Positions 58,018 through 60,000 of a stretch of 60,000 nt of DNA are shown here, piece by piece. Positions within the stretch are counted from its first letter, which is position 1; every line of letters begins with the position of its first letter. Source of the DNA: Takakia lepidozioides (Eukaryota; Streptophyta; Takakiopsida; Takakiales; Takakiaceae). The stretch lies in NCBI GenBank assembly GCA_030704615.1, contig CM060731.1, positions 65,578,756-65,638,755 on the forward strand, given 5' to 3'. The notes below the pieces were generated by a model, which was given only the letters and a program-made list of their open reading frames with translations, was not told where the DNA came from and made no database searches. The position numbers were made by a program, and so were the translations under genes.

Positions 58018-58605
58018 GAGTCAAAGGTCCAAACTCACTTGAAATTCGAACCGCTCTACAGGACCACCATAGATACATCAGACGAGAACTTAGGGAACTT
58101 CACGTGAGGCAGTCATGGAAACCAGCCAACTCTTACAGCAAAACTCCAGTTCTAACGAGAGAGAGAGAGGAGAGGTAGACTTTGTCTCTGACTGTTGCGA
58201 TTTACCGACGTGAAGATTCCAGATCAAGAAGTGTGGCAAATTGTATCAGTGACCACTTGCTGAGACCAAGCAAGAAAGATTAGCATTGTACTTCACGATT
58301 ACAACCTCTCATTTTTTAACAAATGACTACTACCTAGCACACACAATAACCTCCTACCGCAATAAACAACCCATTTCATTCACTATTTTCTTGACTCTAA
58401 GACAGCCCTCCCCTTAAAGAAAAGCCTGGTAGCAGCACTCTGCATGGGGAATACCCTCCTAATTCAATAAAACCAGCCTCCCCCCTTAAAGGAAAGCCTA
58501 CTAGCACTTTGCTACGAACTCAATGAACACCTTAGTTGACTCTCAGGCAACACCCCTTCATTGAATATTGGAATGTTCACATCAAAAAAAAGTATTAAAA
58601 TACCG
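58018..58605. other. Intergenic duplicate before tRNA-Phe
   Basis: Copy of 32276-32861, including the 153-bp segment found in the inverted-repeat loop. No gene seen. Confidence 0.5.
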
Positions 58606-58678
58606 TGGGGCGAGCGTGGATCGAACACGCGATCTTCAGATCTTCAGTCTGACGCTTTCCCAACTGAGCTATCCCCGC
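58606..58678 (-). tRNA. tRNA-Phe (GAA), duplicate copy with acceptor mismatch
   Basis: Same 73-nt gene as 32862-32934, anticodon GAA, same D-stem difference. The acceptor 3' strand reads TCGCCCC instead of TCGCCGC, which replaces the C2-G71 pair by C-C. That weakens the acceptor stem, so this copy may be less functional or a pseudogene. Confidence 0.82.
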
Positions 58679-59375
58679 CATATAGACCTATATACTAACC
58701 GCTCTCTATATATTTACTTTATCAGCTAAATCTATAGACAGGAAAACATAATGGAGAATCGACGCTTTCCCCCCTGAATTAGCTTTGCTTCCGTCGGCTC
58801 GACAGGAACATGAAGACGAGGAAACAGTGGAGAATTTGCGAGAGCCCAGCTGCTGCGAGATACCATCGTTCCTCGACAATTACTTTCTTCTCACTCGCTG
58901 TGGCCCGTACGCTATGCATCTGCTACACGGAAGCGGGATGGGTAGGCAATGTGAGAGCGGATGGATTGTAGGAAGGCGTGAGTTCAGAATTGGCAGAGCA
59001 TGAAGCATCGTGGTTGCAAAGTTTTGCGGGCTTCTGTGCTGAATTGGCGGGGTGGCTTTTGAGACGCCGTCTCTTTGGAATATGCTCAGCTTGGGCATGC
59101 ATATGAGGTAAGGGTGAGTGTGTATGTGCGTGTGTGCTTTTTCTGTATATAGGTTGTTGAAATTATGCACGGAGAGGAAGCATGAGCTGAAGAGTTTCCG
59201 TGTTTATTTGGGCTCAGTAGTTCCACCTTAATTGGGGCACAGAGAAAATTGTTGTAGGGATCACCAGTTGGATACATCGTCAGGAAGGATTTGTACTGTC
59301 TGCGTATCTGAAGTGGCACAGTGGTCATCCGATTGGCACGACTTCGTTGTGTCCAGTTTACCCCAGTGCTTCAGA

Positions 59376-59378
<3 letters not shown>

Positions 59379-59413
<35 letters not shown>
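59379..59413. repeat. (AG)n microsatellite, longer allele
   Basis: About 35 bp of AG; counterpart of 33623-33647. Confidence 0.9.
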
Positions 59414-59416
<3 letters not shown>

Positions 59417-59564
59417 ATCCGGGATTCGAATTCTGGGATCAGTGATTGGGCCCCACTGTAAAAGGAGAGCTTGTGGGATCAGGTCTCAGTTATCCTTTGC
59501 CTCATCATATAATTTCTCTTGTGCCTGGTCGCCTTCTCATTCGTGAGCGAGAACAGATTGGAGA

Positions 59565-60000
59565 ATGGAGGTGGCTGTGAGGAGGGTAGTCATGGTTGGG
59601 GCAGCAATAACTTGCTTCTGCTCCTTGCTCCAGCCTCGTCAGCTGCTAACACAGATGCCGAGACAGGTTAATGACTCCTCTTCTGGGATTCCTGTCTCTT
59701 GCAAAAGCTGATGGGGATGATGATATCCTTAGTTGAAAAATTATCACAAACCAAACTCTGCAAAGTGTGGAGAGAGATACACCAATTTATGGAGGAGTTA
59801 GGCCATGAAAACTTGTCCCCTGGTCCTAGTTGCACAGGGCTGGGCATTCATAATAACCAGGAGGCAGATTTCCATACTTGGGCCTGGTGACCTTGCAGTA
59901 AACCTAACAATCAGAGGCTGCCTTCACTGAAAACAGATGTCTTAAGTATGCTTTCACTCATAGGGCTTGGTTCTTCCACAGGGATCGGCTATGCTTCCAA
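59565..60000 (+). pseudogene. Class 3 lipase duplicate, exon 1 with frameshift (partial)
   Basis: Copy of the 33799 gene start. Exon 1 (59565 to about 59666) has lost one T in the signal peptide region (GCAATAACTTGC against GCAATAATCTTGC), so after VGAAI the frame changes and the Leu-rich hydrophobic core is lost. The following intron matches 33902-34260 with small deletions. The rest of the gene lies beyond the window, so whether a downstream start rescues it cannot be seen. Confidence 0.7.

Larger units (their letters stand above)
57330..60000. repeat. Segmental duplication of 31590-34260
   Basis: Same order of LINE 5' segment, tRNA-Phe, intergenic DNA and lipase exon 1, offset about 25.74 kb and running off the end of the window. 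Differences include 10 bp in the AG microsatellite, a short insertion near 59215 (CTCAGTAGTTCC), a 1-bp loss in lipase exon 1 and several small indels after 59700. Confidence 0.9.

Overview
This window is repeat-dominated nuclear DNA from a plant-lineage eukaryote. The support is a class 3 lipase gene of the land-plant type with ten spliceosomal exons, two plant-type nuclear tRNA-Phe(GAA) genes, a CACTA/EnSpm transposase relic carrying DUF4218- and DUF4216-like parts, and a Ty3/gypsy element. The combination of a C5-cytosine methyltransferase-bearing gypsy element and bacterial-type methyltransferase genes suggests a non-seed plant or streptophyte alga rather than a flowering plant, but the species cannot be fixed from sequence alone.

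Layout. 1-14404: two copies (A, B) plus a mirrored copy (C) of a multi-exon gene encoding a bacterial-type DNA methyltransferase-like protein; the better preserved copy D and family-2 copy E show that the same gene starts with a ParB-like domain. A CACTA relic lies at 3789-5081. Most of copy B, its 3' tail and an attached LINE 5' segment form one arm of a 6-kb inverted repeat (8362-14404). 14405-22010: unidentified frameshifted coding-like sequence, a gypsy integrase/PHD fragment, LTR-like repeats, an F-box-like ORF and AT-rich DNA. 22477-27416: copy E, a divergent family-2 ParB/methyltransferase gene with palindromes in its introns and a palindrome-bounded repeat array upstream. 27660-32275: a decayed non-LTR retrotransposon interrupted by a solo LTR with a 5-bp target duplication. 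32862-38263: tRNA-Phe and an apparently complete class 3 lipase gene. 38264-42660: no recognisable gene. 42665-49126: LINE fragments, then copy D and two shredded fragments. 49138-57011: a minus-strand gypsy element with gag, protease, a DNMT3/DRM-like methyltransferase, RT, RNase H, integrase and a C-terminal PHD finger. 57012-60000: an LTR fragment, then a second copy of the LINE 5' end, tRNA-Phe and lipase exon 1, about 25.7 kb from the first.

Most notable system. Every ParB/methyltransferase copy that retains the relevant intron carries a series of 20-22 bp palindromes there. Family 1 (copies A, B, D) uses GAATGTCGTTGACGACATTC-like sites. Family 2 (copy E) uses GGCTTGCGTTAACGCAAGCC-like sites and also has about eight of them upstream of its first exon at roughly 130-bp spacing. 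The two types differ in their arms but share a central GCGTTRACGC-like core. The palindromes have diverged together with the gene that contains them, which suggests (inference) a protein-site relationship similar in logic to ParB-parS or a methyltransferase and its target. All copies here are broken by stops, frameshifts or truncation, so in this window the system is visible only as relics.
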